NCBI GenBank assembly: GCA_013396635.1
Contig: WBMW01005542.1
Coordinates: 2,353,527 to 2,417,526, forward strand
Source of the DNA: Penelope pileata
Lineage: Eukaryota; Chordata; Aves; Galliformes; Cracidae
DNA length: 64,000 bases
Reading direction: 5' to 3'
A program made the translations under genes and the position numbers. Below the pieces are notes generated by a model, which saw only the letters and a program-made list of their open reading frames with translations, was not told the origin of the DNA and did not search any database. Position 1 is the stretch's first letter, and each line of letters starts with the position of its first letter. Below, one piece after another: positions 12,601 to 23,602 of the stretch.

Positions 12601-14641
12601 GAATGTTACATAAAAATAACTATTGTGAGTTTATCACTATGTGAACTGTATATAAAAAACCAGATCACACTGGATAAATAATAACAACCAGAGTAGGCAT
12701 CTTCTACAACTTCCCAAAATTAACAAAATAAAGCATGCTAACATCTCCTGTCCCTACAGAGAAGTGACATAGGAAGGATGACAGTCAGCTAATACTAGCC
12801 TTTTTCCTGGAAAACATTTTCAGCAGTGGTGAGGCAACAGCTGGGCTGCTAACTGCAAGCATCGCTGTGACTGTGGGAGGATGTCTGTGCAAGCTCAGCT
12901 GCTCTTCTGAAAGCTGGAGGTAACTTTACTGTAGAAAAAGCTTTAATCTATGAATTAAATGGGAAAGCATGTTCCAGAAATGCAGGCTTTTTACTGACCT
13001 TTGTGCTCTCCAAATGGACCACAAGTACGTTGTGTTCAACAGGTAGAACTGTGGCAAGTGTGGAGTTAAGGCTGTAGGATTAGCGTTGATCTGTGCCAGC
13101 AGATAACTGGGAAGTTGTCAGGGAGCAAGGCTGATCCCTACTTCATTGACCAAAGCACCGCACAGGCCCTGGCCCAGTTTCCGGATGGGTTCAAAGAAGA
13201 ACTTTCTGAGGAGTGACCCTCATATGAAATCATGGAAGTGTGGGCAAATGTGGTGAGATCGTCCTCCTGATTGGAGTGCTGCTTTATCAAAACAGCAAAA
13301 GTGTTGGTTTTGGCTGCTTCTGAGTGAAGGAGCAGTTGTAATTTCATGTGAACTCCACCTGATCAATTGTCCCTGCTTGCAAACTAATAAATGTGATAGA
13401 ATCTGCACCACAATTCATGTAAGTGATTCTTAAGTGATAATTTATGTATCCTCCAATATCAATTTTGTTTTAATTTGCACTTACATTTTAGTTCATGAAG
13501 AGACTGACATTTACATCATCTAGATTTGCTGAAGGAGGCAGAGGCTGCCTTTTTTCCTCCCAATAGTGACACCAGAGCCCAGTGTTAAATAGTCTCCTTA
13601 TTCATGCTGTGGATAGAGCCCCCTGAATTTTACGCAATATGTGGCGGGGCACATAGGGTGTTCTGAAGATCGCCAATCGTTTATAATTAAATCAGAGTGC
13701 TCTGAGTGGTTTGATTCTACAAACCTTTGTCTCTTTAATGGTTGGTCTTGTGACTAGAGACACACAGAGCTGGCATTTCCAGAGCTGTGTTTGCTGAGGG
13801 CTACTTAACAGATAGGGTAAAAGCCAGAGTTGTCCCAGTACAAGGGAACCCTGCCCACCTTGGTAACGTGGTAGCTAAATAGTGAATTAAAGAGGAACTG
13901 CCTTCGCTTTTTATTGTGTTCTCGGCCACTTCACACTTCTGTGAAGATTGCAACTGTAGGCAAACCTGCTACAGCAGACCCAGGAGTTTTGGCTGTCACC
14001 TGCAAGAGCAGAAAGGACAGAGTAAGCAGCGTGGGGTCTGGCAATGGAGCTATGGGAAATCCAGGCTGGCTGATGTCCCCATGTGCTTCCTGAGCTCAGG
14101 TGCTTTCATTCACCTCGACAATGGCAGCAGCAGGGACTTGGCCTTCTCTAAAATGGACATCTTAAAAAATTTTTGGATTTTGGAGCTGATAGGCGTCAGC
14201 TTTGCATTGCACCATCTGAATGGTGCAGCACTATTTAGGGCCTAGGAGGAAAGCTTTAGCTGTTTTGTTTCCTCGTGTACTTTTTTTGGCATTATTGGTC
14301 AGGTACAGTGTTTAAGTCATGTCAGTGCAAAGACAGAGAGATGTCTTCACATAATATTTGCAGAAGGAGAGTTCATCACATTCATTATAGTGTTGCAGAT
14401 GCTGTGCAGTGTGTTCCAGATGCTGTTAAATGTGTGCCAGAAAATGTCATATACGTATACCTAGTCTGCTCCAGTTTGCCAAAATCAGTATCCTCCCTTA
14501 ACATGATGCTCAAGTACAATATCAGCTTTTGTGTAGTCTCATTCAAGACTGTGTTAAGTATCTGGGTCAAACAAGGGGTACCACAGATAGCTAGACAGCT
14601 AGAACAAAGAACCTCTGAGTATTTTAAAGGATAGATCTCCA

Positions 14642-14667
14642 TTTTTTCTTTTTCTTTTTCTTTTTTT
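14642..14667. repeat. (TTTTTC)n tract
   Basis: A pyrimidine-only tract with a period near six bases in intron 1. Confidence 0.85.
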
Positions 14668-15516
14668 AAATACCATGAGATTCAAACAATAATGGTGTTG
14701 AGAAAAGGCAGTTTCGTGGTTCGTTAAAATACCTTTCTTCTCAGAAATATTTCTTGCCATTTTGGAAAGCTGTTTCAAGTGTAGCTCATAAATATGTTTT
14801 GGCATTGGTGCTTTTTTCATTTATTCTGGAGCTGCTGTTAGTATTTATGCATGTATGTGCTGTAGTGCCTCTGCAGATGTATCTGTGCAAGAACAAGGCA
14901 TTTATTTTTTCTTGAAGAGTTACTTGTATTAACAACATTATCTAAAATATGTTATATTTCATTATATCACTTTTTTTGGCTTTTTTGAAGGACTTTTTCA
15001 TGAAAATTTGAAAAGAAAACAAACATTTCCTGAAACTGATGGCCTCTTGAAAAATCCTCTTCAAGGGCAATGGCTAATGATCCTGAACCTGAAAACTATA
15101 CTGTATGCACATTCTACATTTAGCTTAGGGATAATTCATTATGTAGACAGCTTACTAAATAGCAGATGTAGTTTATAGTAAATGGTATCATTAGTCCAAT
15201 GCTGCTATGCTTAAATATTTTAATTTGAGCACATGGTGATACTTCTGCGTACTGAGAAATAAACAGTCCTCCAAAAGATGCTTTAGATTCTTAATTTCCC
15301 TTTGAACATCTGCTCAGGTTTATGCTGTTACTTTTGGCTACTTTATACAGAAGTTTCTTCTGTTTTCAGTCTTCTGCTTAGAATGCTAATTCATCAAAAG
15401 GTATTAAGAAACAGGTGTTCATTCAGGTGTCAGTTGTTGCTTCATTCTGAGAACTATGGTTCTCTCCTGTTAAAAACCAGAGGACCTATAACATACTGGA
15501 GCTGGAAGTAGCAATG

Positions 15517-15677
15517 TCATAGAATTATCATTGAATGACTTGGGTTGGAAGAGACCTCAGAGGTTATTTAGTTCCAACCCTCTGCCATGGGCAGGGTTGC
15601 TAACCACTAGGTCAGACACTGAATCAGGCTGCCCAGTGCCCCATTCAACCTGGCCTTGAACACCTCCAGGGATGGGG
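15517..15677 (-). mobile_element. CR1 3'-end fragment, antisense
   Basis: The segment begins with TCATAGAATTATCATTGAATG and GGGTTGGAAGAGACCTC and continues with AACCCTCTGCCATGGGCAGG and CCTTGAACACCTCCAGGGA. These match the reverse complement of the CR1 3' untranslated region. Only the last ~160 bases of the element are present. Confidence 0.92.
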
Positions 15678-16503
15678 AGATGTGTGTTTGAGAACGAAAT
15701 ATTCAAAATTAACTTTTAATTTTGCACTGATATACTTTCACATAAGAAATTTGTACATCTAGGCTTGCCAGTATGTATTTTCCCATCTTAAAATTTTGAC
15801 TACACAGAACATTTTGGGTACTTGACTAAGATTTTCTAACCTGTAGCAGCTCCATGTAAGCTCTTCCACACATCATCTGCATGATGAATATTTGGAGTCA
15901 CTGCAAAAGAATTCTGAATAGAAACATGCCAGCTGCGTTAGTGCAAACAAAGTAAATGGAGGACACACTTTTTCAAGTACTTATTACCAGCACACTAGAT
16001 ACAATAATTGTTTACGTTTAGAAATCTTTTGCTATGCTCTATCAAAAATCTTGAACACATCTTTAGAAAAACCATTTTTGGAAATAGAATTTCTTGACTC
16101 AGAAAAACAGGAATTGCCATAACCAGGCTCACTTGTGTCAGCATTTGTCACTGTTCTCTCTGTATAATTGATGTGTCTCTCCATGGTATATCCCTTTTTT
16201 CTTGTTTTCACTTTGATTTCCAGTTGACTCTGTAATACGACCGTATGCCTCACTGCAGAAAGCTTTTGATGGCTTTTCTTGGTAGTGTCAGCAGAAAGAG
16301 ATTGAATGGTCATGCTAATTGAAATATTTTTTGTGGTGTTATTGAGTTGGAGATGTCACTTTTAGGTTCCTCCTCTTCCAATCATTTATCCATTTTGTCT
16401 GTCTGTAGTTGTAAGTTTGTAGTGGCACCCTTACCTCCGTGTGTCTGCAGTGGCTAACACTGTGGACCTAATCCACACTGGGACTGCTGACTGTCACTTG
16501 GGG

Positions 16504-16519
16504 AAAAAAAAAAAAAAAA
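16504..16519. repeat. (A)16 homopolymer
   Basis: A run of 16 adenines in intron 1. Confidence 0.9.
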
Positions 16520-17934
16520 GAATATTTATAGCTGTAGATGTTTCTATAATAACATTTTTTTCCCCTGCAGTAGCAAAATTGGCAGTGAAAAATAATTAGA
16601 AGTTAATTCTGGAATCAGATCCTCCTTATGCATGGTAGATATGCTGATCAAAGCAGGCAAATATGTGCTGCACTGAGGAGTAGTTTTGGCTAAGAAATTG
16701 TGCTGGAGCTTTCCTCAGCATCAGACAGAGCTCTAGCTTTGCAAATCTGTTTTTCAAAATTGGCTAAAAACCAGCTTTGTGTCAAGCTCTTTGAGTAAAG
16801 TACATTTATCTTGTTTACAGTCTCTTCCTTGATTATTTTCATTTAAACATTTTAAACCTTTTTTTTTTTTCCTGTTACATTGCATTGCAGTCTGCTTTGG
16901 CATGGTGGCCCCAACTATACCACTGAGCTGTAGCAATTTATTTCTGATGTTGATATGTTGGAATACAGTATGATATTTGAGCACCAGTATATGTCCTAGT
17001 GAACATGACAAAATCATAAACGACATAGTTCGTGGCATACCTCATTGAAATTAATATGTTTTCCCACCCTTAATATGAATAAAGGAATGCATGCATCACA
17101 AAGGTCATTTTTCTGTCAATTGTAGTCAGCAATTCTTGATGCTGTGCCCTTTCATATCATTGTATTTACAAATTCACACTTTGTTGCTCTGGAGAGAGAA
17201 GGCTTGGTGGGCATACCTTACAGTAAGGAGACGAAACACTTGGATATCAGTTTTCTTAGCAGCTCTAGCAACACATTCATCATATTTATGTGCTTTGCAA
17301 AACCCCTTGAATGTTGATTCTACACAAGTATGATGAACGCAACTTTTCTTGTCACTACAAGGAGAGTGTATAGAAAACAAAAGGATAGGAAATTTTATTA
17401 ATATTCTTAAATATTTCATTATAATCGGCAGTGCTGAATAATGATATCTTTTGACTTAATTTGGAATTGTGGTGCTAGGTGTATCTGTAAAATAGGATTG
17501 TAGGTGTATGGAGTAAAGCAGCTAAAGTGGTGGGTTGCTTCTGAAAATGTTAGGATTTGTCTTTTTCTTTAAAATATTTAATAATGTGCATAACTTGTTG
17601 ACTTAAAATGAAAAATTTTATTCACATGCTTTGTAGGCTTGTACTCGTAGAGGAATATTGTGTCCTGTACAGAAAAACTAAGAATTTAATGTACAAGCGT
17701 ACAAAAGCAGAGTGATGTTTATGAACATAATTGGGATTATCAGCTGGCATAACTTTCAGCAAGGCCAGACGAGTCACTTCATCTGAAAACTTGGCCTGTT
17801 ATACTCCATTACTTAATTACCTGTTTTAGTGCTTCATTTTGGCAAAAAAAACCCCACCCCAACCCACCAACCTTAGTAATGTGTAGTCAGCTTTAAATCT
17901 CCAATTTAATTGTTGTCAGGAGGCACTGAAGTGT

Positions 17935-18165
17935 TTGTGTTTTCTGGCCGAAGCGTGGAGCAGCACAAAGCACACACGTGTTGTGCGGGACCGGGCAGCG
18001 CGGTGCTGGAATGCCGCCTGGAGCAGAGCCACGTGCCTGGCTGTGCCAGCTGCTTGGCATTCTGATGGCTTTTGGCTTCCATAGGGGTTGCGGGCCAGCT
18101 TGCGACAGTGACAGACCTGCTCTGGCTGCTGCTGGAGGAGATTGTTTTGCTCCTGTTACAACTTC
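17935..18165. promoter_or_regulatory. GC-rich patch with two CACGTG E-boxes
   Basis: A roughly 230-base block has clearly higher GC and several CpGs within otherwise AT-rich intron 1. It carries two perfect CACGTG E-boxes, at 17975-17980 and 18030-18035. It could be an enhancer or minor promoter; that is inference only. CACGTG is the core recognised by bHLH-zip factors of the USF, MYC and MiT/TFE families. Confidence 0.3.
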
Positions 18166-18373
18166 CATCCATCGACTTTAGCAGCTGATGCTATCCAGTG
18201 ATATGAGTAGGTCATACCTTCTGGTTTAGGCTTTGTCCTGGCATGAAGGCAGGTTATATCTTTTGGCCAGATGCAATCTGCTTGTATTTTAATAAAAACT
18301 AGGGGGGAAAATATGCAGCATTAGAACCGCAGGAATAATTTAGCTGTAGATAAAGGATGTAAGATGTCTTGCT

Positions 18374-18596
18374 GAAGACAGGAAGTTCCGTCTGAACACG
18401 GGGAAAAACTTCTTTACTGTGAGGGGGACAGAGCACTGAAACAGGCTGCCCAGAGAGGTGGTGGAGTTTCCTTCTCTGGAGATACTCAAGATCCAACTGG
18501 CCACTTTCCTGCGTTAACCTACTGCAGGGAACCTGCTGTACTGCTGTAGCAGGGGGGGTTGGACTGGATGATCCCCATTGACACCTGAATCTATAG
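18374..18596 (+). mobile_element. CR1 3'-end fragment, sense
   Basis: The segment starts with GACAGGAAGTTCCGTCTGAA, runs through CAGGCTGCCCAGAGAGGTGG, and ends with GGTTGGACTGGATGATCC. This is the usual order of the CR1 ORF2 end and 3' untranslated region. The terminal ATTCTATG repeats have decayed. The subfamily differs from the copies at 1171 and 58690, which use CAGAGAAGCTGTGG at the corresponding place. Confidence 0.9.
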
Positions 18597-21146
18597 CCTC
18601 TTGTTTCTCTCTTGGTCCCTTCATTCTTTACCATAGCCTAATTCATCTTCTCAGAAAAGGAAATTAGAAGAGGTTGTAAGAGGNTCCCATAGGAAAGGCT
18701 GAAAGAAAAAGATGCAGCTCTGAAGAGTTTTTATCTCAATTATATGGCAATTTTGTGAAAAATACAAGATGTCTGTCTGTCCAAAGGGCATTCACAATCA
18801 CAAAAGGTTCCCTAAATTAGTAAGAGGACACTAAGTTTTTGTCTTAGAAGGGATGTGTGTGAGTACATTTCTTGTTTTTGACTTTCTGTGTCTGAAGACA
18901 ACTCCTCTTGTTTTGTATTCTAGAGCAATGCTAAAGAGTTTGAAGGTAATGTCATGCAAGTTGAGCACCAGATAATGTAATTACATCCCTGTTTTCTTGC
19001 TTTCTGATTTAATGTCCAAAACCATCTCTCCTCACTCTATTCTCTTTTAGCGTCATCAGCTGATGTTGGCTGCATACTTTGGCTTTCATTGTGCATATGA
19101 AGAACATGGTGTATTTCTTTATTGTTGTTTTCTAGCTGTCTTTCTTTCTTTGAATATTTCTGTTCTATTCAGTTTTTCTTGTCTAAAAATCCCACTGAAT
19201 TCTTGTCTTTTGCCACTGACAAGATAACACACTCCCTTTTGAGGACTATTTGTATTTTGAATGCTCATTAAGAATTGTATCAGCTGTTGCATGGCCTAGG
19301 CATTGTTCAGTGCTAATGTCTTTTCTTTTTTTTAAATTGTCTTGGCTGCCACTGCTTCATAGGGAAGTTGCAGAATGGTTTCTGTGACTTTGCTGATAGG
19401 GAACTGCACTTGCGTTCTGTTGTGTTTCTTCAGTGTCACTGTCTTCCACTTGAACAGCATCTGCTGAGTAAGCTTACAGCAAGGTACCTGTTGCTATTCT
19501 GAGGTTTGGGGGTACAGGAGGAGTTAAGTGCAGTTCCTTTTACTGCTTCCTTCCTGTGTTAAGTTGTAGTACTTCCTGCATGAAGTATAAATAGGGTATA
19601 AATGTTTTCTTTTGTCCTATGAGAAGCTACATCCTCAGTGTTGCTAAGCACAGTTTAGCTTTCTCTGTTTTGATCCTTAACCCTCTTTAAACATTTCACT
19701 TCCCATTGTGTTCATGGAAATCAGTATCGCTACTTGGTTGTACACGGTCATAAACCGCTAGGCCATACTTATCTTTTCAAGGATTTCAGGGTGTATCTTG
19801 AGTTGTAGTAAACCACAATAGTTCCTCTGAAGTCGCTAAAGGTAAAACAGCTCAGGATTTGGTGTTTTAGATTTTGTGGTCAAATATGGTAAGGTTTGGT
19901 ATTGCATTCAAAGTCTTGTATCCACATTGTGTTACATTCTCCCTTTCCTTAGCTTTAGAAGTAAAAAATGCTGATTTTAAGAACTTTGTGATGTGAATGC
20001 TAATTTCGACTGTGTATGTTCCCAAAGCCAAGATTTTCTAACTGATTTGTGAACAAAATATTCTTCCAGATGAGGATTCTTAACAATTCTGGAAGAGCAA
20101 TCTGAGGAACGTCTGCTTTCCTGCTGTACTCGTCAAGATTATAAGGCATTTTTGTTTTCTTTTTCCCCTATCTTTCTAAGTGATGGAAGAACTCTGTGGC
20201 TTTATTTTTAGGCAGAAATCTCTTCCTCACTTTGCAAGTCCACCTAACCTTCTAGCCATCCTACTCCACAGCTGTCACAACAAACTTTCTTTCAGATGCT
20301 ATTAAATGTATCAGACATCACTGTGCAGCATGTGAGTTTGTTACCCTGGGGCTTTTCAGTCTATTCTAATGTTATCAAAACCACCGTGTGATTTCAAGGT
20401 TTCCTACGTTCCTTGGAAGAAAATCAAATGGTACATGGTTAGGAAACTGATAGATACTTTACAGATTTAGCAGACGTTTAGAAATTAAGTGGTTAATATC
20501 CTCCATTTATTGTTTTCTTTCCTCATTTCCCATAACCATGACTCTTGTGAACTCTTTTCATCCTTTTGTCTGTATTTTCAACTGGGATTTTGGGAAAACT
20601 TTGCCACACTGGAGCAGAAGCATTGCTTTGCTTCTTGTTTATCTTATTTCTATTCCCTCTGCCCCTCTTTCAGTTATCTGATTGCTGTAGACAGTATTCT
20701 CAGCTAAGATTTTTTTTAATATCTTTTCTGCTGCTCTTTTCCATCTGTTACATTTAAGTAATTTGTATTATAATGACTGTAATGGTGGTGACATAGGTTA
20801 GCCTGTTCACAGATCACGTGGGCTAAAGCTCTTCTATGTACTGGCACCACAAAAGATGAGGAAACTAATGATCTTGCCCCTTACCATCAAAGAAAGTAGT
20901 TAGCTATGGAAAAATGGATCAGACAATAGGCGGAAGCACCTTTAAAGTAGCTGCTTAGCTACTATGAAATGCATTTATTACGCTGTCTGCACAATGAAGG
21001 TAACGTGCTGTACATTTTATTCTCTTATGCTACTCATTGGAGCTGGAAAATAATTATTTCCTAGCTTTTATTTCTCTTTTACAACTTTTTTCCTCTAATT
21101 TTTTCAGTTCTTTCAGCTTGTGTTTATGGATTCATTTCCTATTCCA
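18597..21146 (+). other. CPQ: CPQ intron 1, no gene seen
   Basis: AT-rich intronic sequence with one unresolved base at 18684. I see no exon, RNA gene or recognisable transposon. Confidence 0.55.
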
Positions 21147-21405
21147 AATCACAGATCTAGGCTGGAGGAGATCTCTTCAGCTCACGTAGTCCAAACCCAC
21201 CAGCTGCAGTGTGTTGCCCATGCCACATGTGCTTGGTGAGGTTTTGAATATCTCCACATGCAGAGACTGTAGAACCCTTCTGGGTAACCTGTTACAGTGC
21301 TTGACCACCCTCACAGGACAGAAGTGATTTCTTGCATTTAGGTGGAATTTCATGTATTTCAATTTATGCCTCTTCTCCTGGCACTGGGAGACATTGCAGT
21401 GTTTT
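21147..21405 (-). mobile_element. Old CR1 3' fragment, antisense
   Basis: Diverged CR1 3' end in reverse orientation. It starts at AATCACAGATCTAGGCTGGA and includes GTTACAGTGCTTGACCACCC and the reverse complement of the RT C-terminal tail (VVKHCNRLPRRVL in minus-strand translation). It is clearly more decayed than the 51 kb and 59 kb copies. Confidence 0.82.
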
Positions 21406-23543
21406 ATACGTGAGTGACGTTAGGCTCTGCTCAAAATGTCAGGAGGAGCAGTGGTGCCTCCCACTTTTTGCTTAACATGCCAGGTAGTCCATTTTAAGAA
21501 GCGAAAGGTGGGAGTTGAAGGTTTTACACATTCTTGAGAGCATCACTTTTCAGAATAACCTAAGCATGTGGCTGTAGGCATGGCTGGAAGGGGACCCTTC
21601 TGTGTCCTTTCCATGCATGTAAGATTTACAGGATCAGAGAAATTAAGCAGAGGAAGCTTAACTGTAACACTCTATTGAGCATCCTTGCCTGTTGGAAGGA
21701 ACCCTATCTGATTTTGCTTTAAAGTTTTACTGGCGACATTCAGTGAATAATTAAATGCATTGAAGATTTGTGCCTGTCCTATTATTCTTTTTGAATTTGA
21801 CTGGCATAGTGGCACTCATTTGCTAAGTCTGGCTAGTGAAATGTGTAAAAATCAGTGCTCTGTGACACACTGGGGTGACAAACAATGTTGCAGAGAATGA
21901 GACAAGATACGTGCTGTTCTGTATGAATTAGCAGCGGGGTAATTTTGCACTTTTCTTGGACCAGTGTAGTCCAAGAGAATGTAGCACTACTATTAAGTAA
22001 CAAGAAATTCTTTTCAAACACTTCTAGTTATTGGCCAGATTATGCTGGACTATTCAAGGAAGGCACAGTAAATTATGTTTCCATCCTTGTGCCTTTGTTC
22101 AAGGTTTGAAATCAGTTACATGCTCTAACATGGGACAGTAGCAGATAGTGAAGCACTCCTTGCTGCATCCTCAAAAGCTGTGGACCCGTCTGTTCTCAGT
22201 GGAAATTCCTGGAAGAAGTGTGGCTCTGAAATGCAGCTCCTCTGGAGCAGCCTTTGGAGTGAGGATGCTGCTGGTTTTGGATGAGGCCAGGAAGAGCGAA
22301 GGAAACATTTCTTATTTAAGGAGAATGTGATAACTGTGGTTTCATTTCTCTGTTAAAAAAATGCATGAAGTTTGTAGCTGGGGGCTCTTTAGGGCTTAAA
22401 TGGTAATTAAAAAATCCCCCTGTGCTTTCCTTTTAACAACTTAAGTGCACCAGCGTTGTCTAGTAGATTTTCAAGCCCTTAAACAAAAGCCCAAATCTTA
22501 AGTTTTGAAACTAACTCTACAAAATTGTCTTACTCCACTCAGCAAGAATTTGTTTTCTGGCAGAAATCAGATTATCTTGCTTGATCCCTTGTGGATGGTG
22601 AGCCTGGTAAAATCAAGGGACAAGCACGGTTGTCCTGAGAAAATTGCTGATGTCTCTAGCCGAGGATGTCTGTGAGCATGTAATTAACTGGTCCAAAGGG
22701 AAAGAGCATGGAGAAAGTACAGAGCTTAGCAACAAAAATACACCAATGCTCTCTGTGTAGTATAACCACAAATAAACAGTAGCTCAGACTGTAACAGGCT
22801 TTTTACAGTTCTCTGTCAGTGTCCTGAGATAACCCCAGAGTCTTCTGCTCCCACTTGTGCCAGACCTTTGTGCTGAGCCTTACAGCGAGAGAGATGTGTG
22901 GTGGGTTTGTCATTCCTGGATGAAATCACAGGTGATTTCTGTTGCTCTTTTGGGAAAATGGCAAGTCACTGCCAGGAGCCTTTTACTGCCTTGGTCTCAA
23001 GCTTAGGAGACATTTGAATAGTTAAGGAGAATAGCTTAATATTCATGTATTGCTCAAGCTACTGTTTAACGTTCCGTTTATGAAAGGCCCATAAACGCCT
23101 ATGATAGGAAGTCTGGTGGTTTGCGCTGATTAGCGTATAAGCAAGGCAAGGTGACTCCAAAAGAATTGTGTCCTTTTTTTCTTTTTTTTTCTTTTTTCCT
23201 CTTTTTTTTTCAAATTTGGGAAATGTGATTTAATCCTTCTTTCTGTGGTTTCATTCTGCAGAATTGTCTTATTATACCAGCTGGCATTGAAGATGGCGTC
23301 TTATGAATGCATGCCTGGTGGGTCTCCCACCCTTCCTGGGAGCTGGTCAGACGGCTCTCAGAAAGATGCTGTGGGCTGCCTCTTCTCTTCCATTGACCAT
23401 CTGTGCTTCTATGTGCCTGTACGCTAATACATGCAGCATGGGGAATAAACCCAAGGAATTAGTTCTGTGAGCAATTGTGGGGCTATGGTCTTGTTAAGAT
23501 CATGGAGAAGACTGGAATGCTGGGTGGATATAAACTATTCAGG
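21406..23543 (+). other. CPQ: CPQ intron 1, no gene seen
   Basis: Intronic DNA with a 41-base pure pyrimidine tract at 23171-23211. I recognise no other feature here. Confidence 0.5.
23171..23211. repeat. Polypyrimidine (T/C) tract
   Basis: 41 consecutive pyrimidines, mostly T-runs separated by single or double C. Confidence 0.9.
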
Positions 23544-23602
23544 TTTGTTGGACCAGATGACTTCCAGAGGTTCCGTCCAACCCCACCGTTCTGTGATTCT
23601 GG
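23544..23602 (+). mobile_element. CR1 terminal fragment, sense
   Basis: A ~60-base relic of the extreme CR1 3' end: TTGGACCAGATGACTTCCAG, then TTCCGTCCAACCCCACC and TTCTGTGATTCTG. Confidence 0.85.

Larger units (their letters stand above)
6681..15516 (+). other. CPQ: CPQ intron 1, first part
   Basis: About 8.8 kb of AT-rich DNA without recognisable exons or large transposons. It contains a (TTTTG)n tract at 8957-8976, a pyrimidine microsatellite at 9648-9689 and a (TTTTTC)n tract at 14642-14667. Chance open frames up to 140 codons (10555-10977, minus strand) have no family resemblance. Confidence 0.6.
15678..18373 (+). other. CPQ: CPQ intron 1, no gene seen
   Basis: AT-rich intronic DNA with an A16 tract at 16504-16519 and a small GC- and CpG-enriched patch at about 17935-18165, annotated separately. 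Confidence 0.55.
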
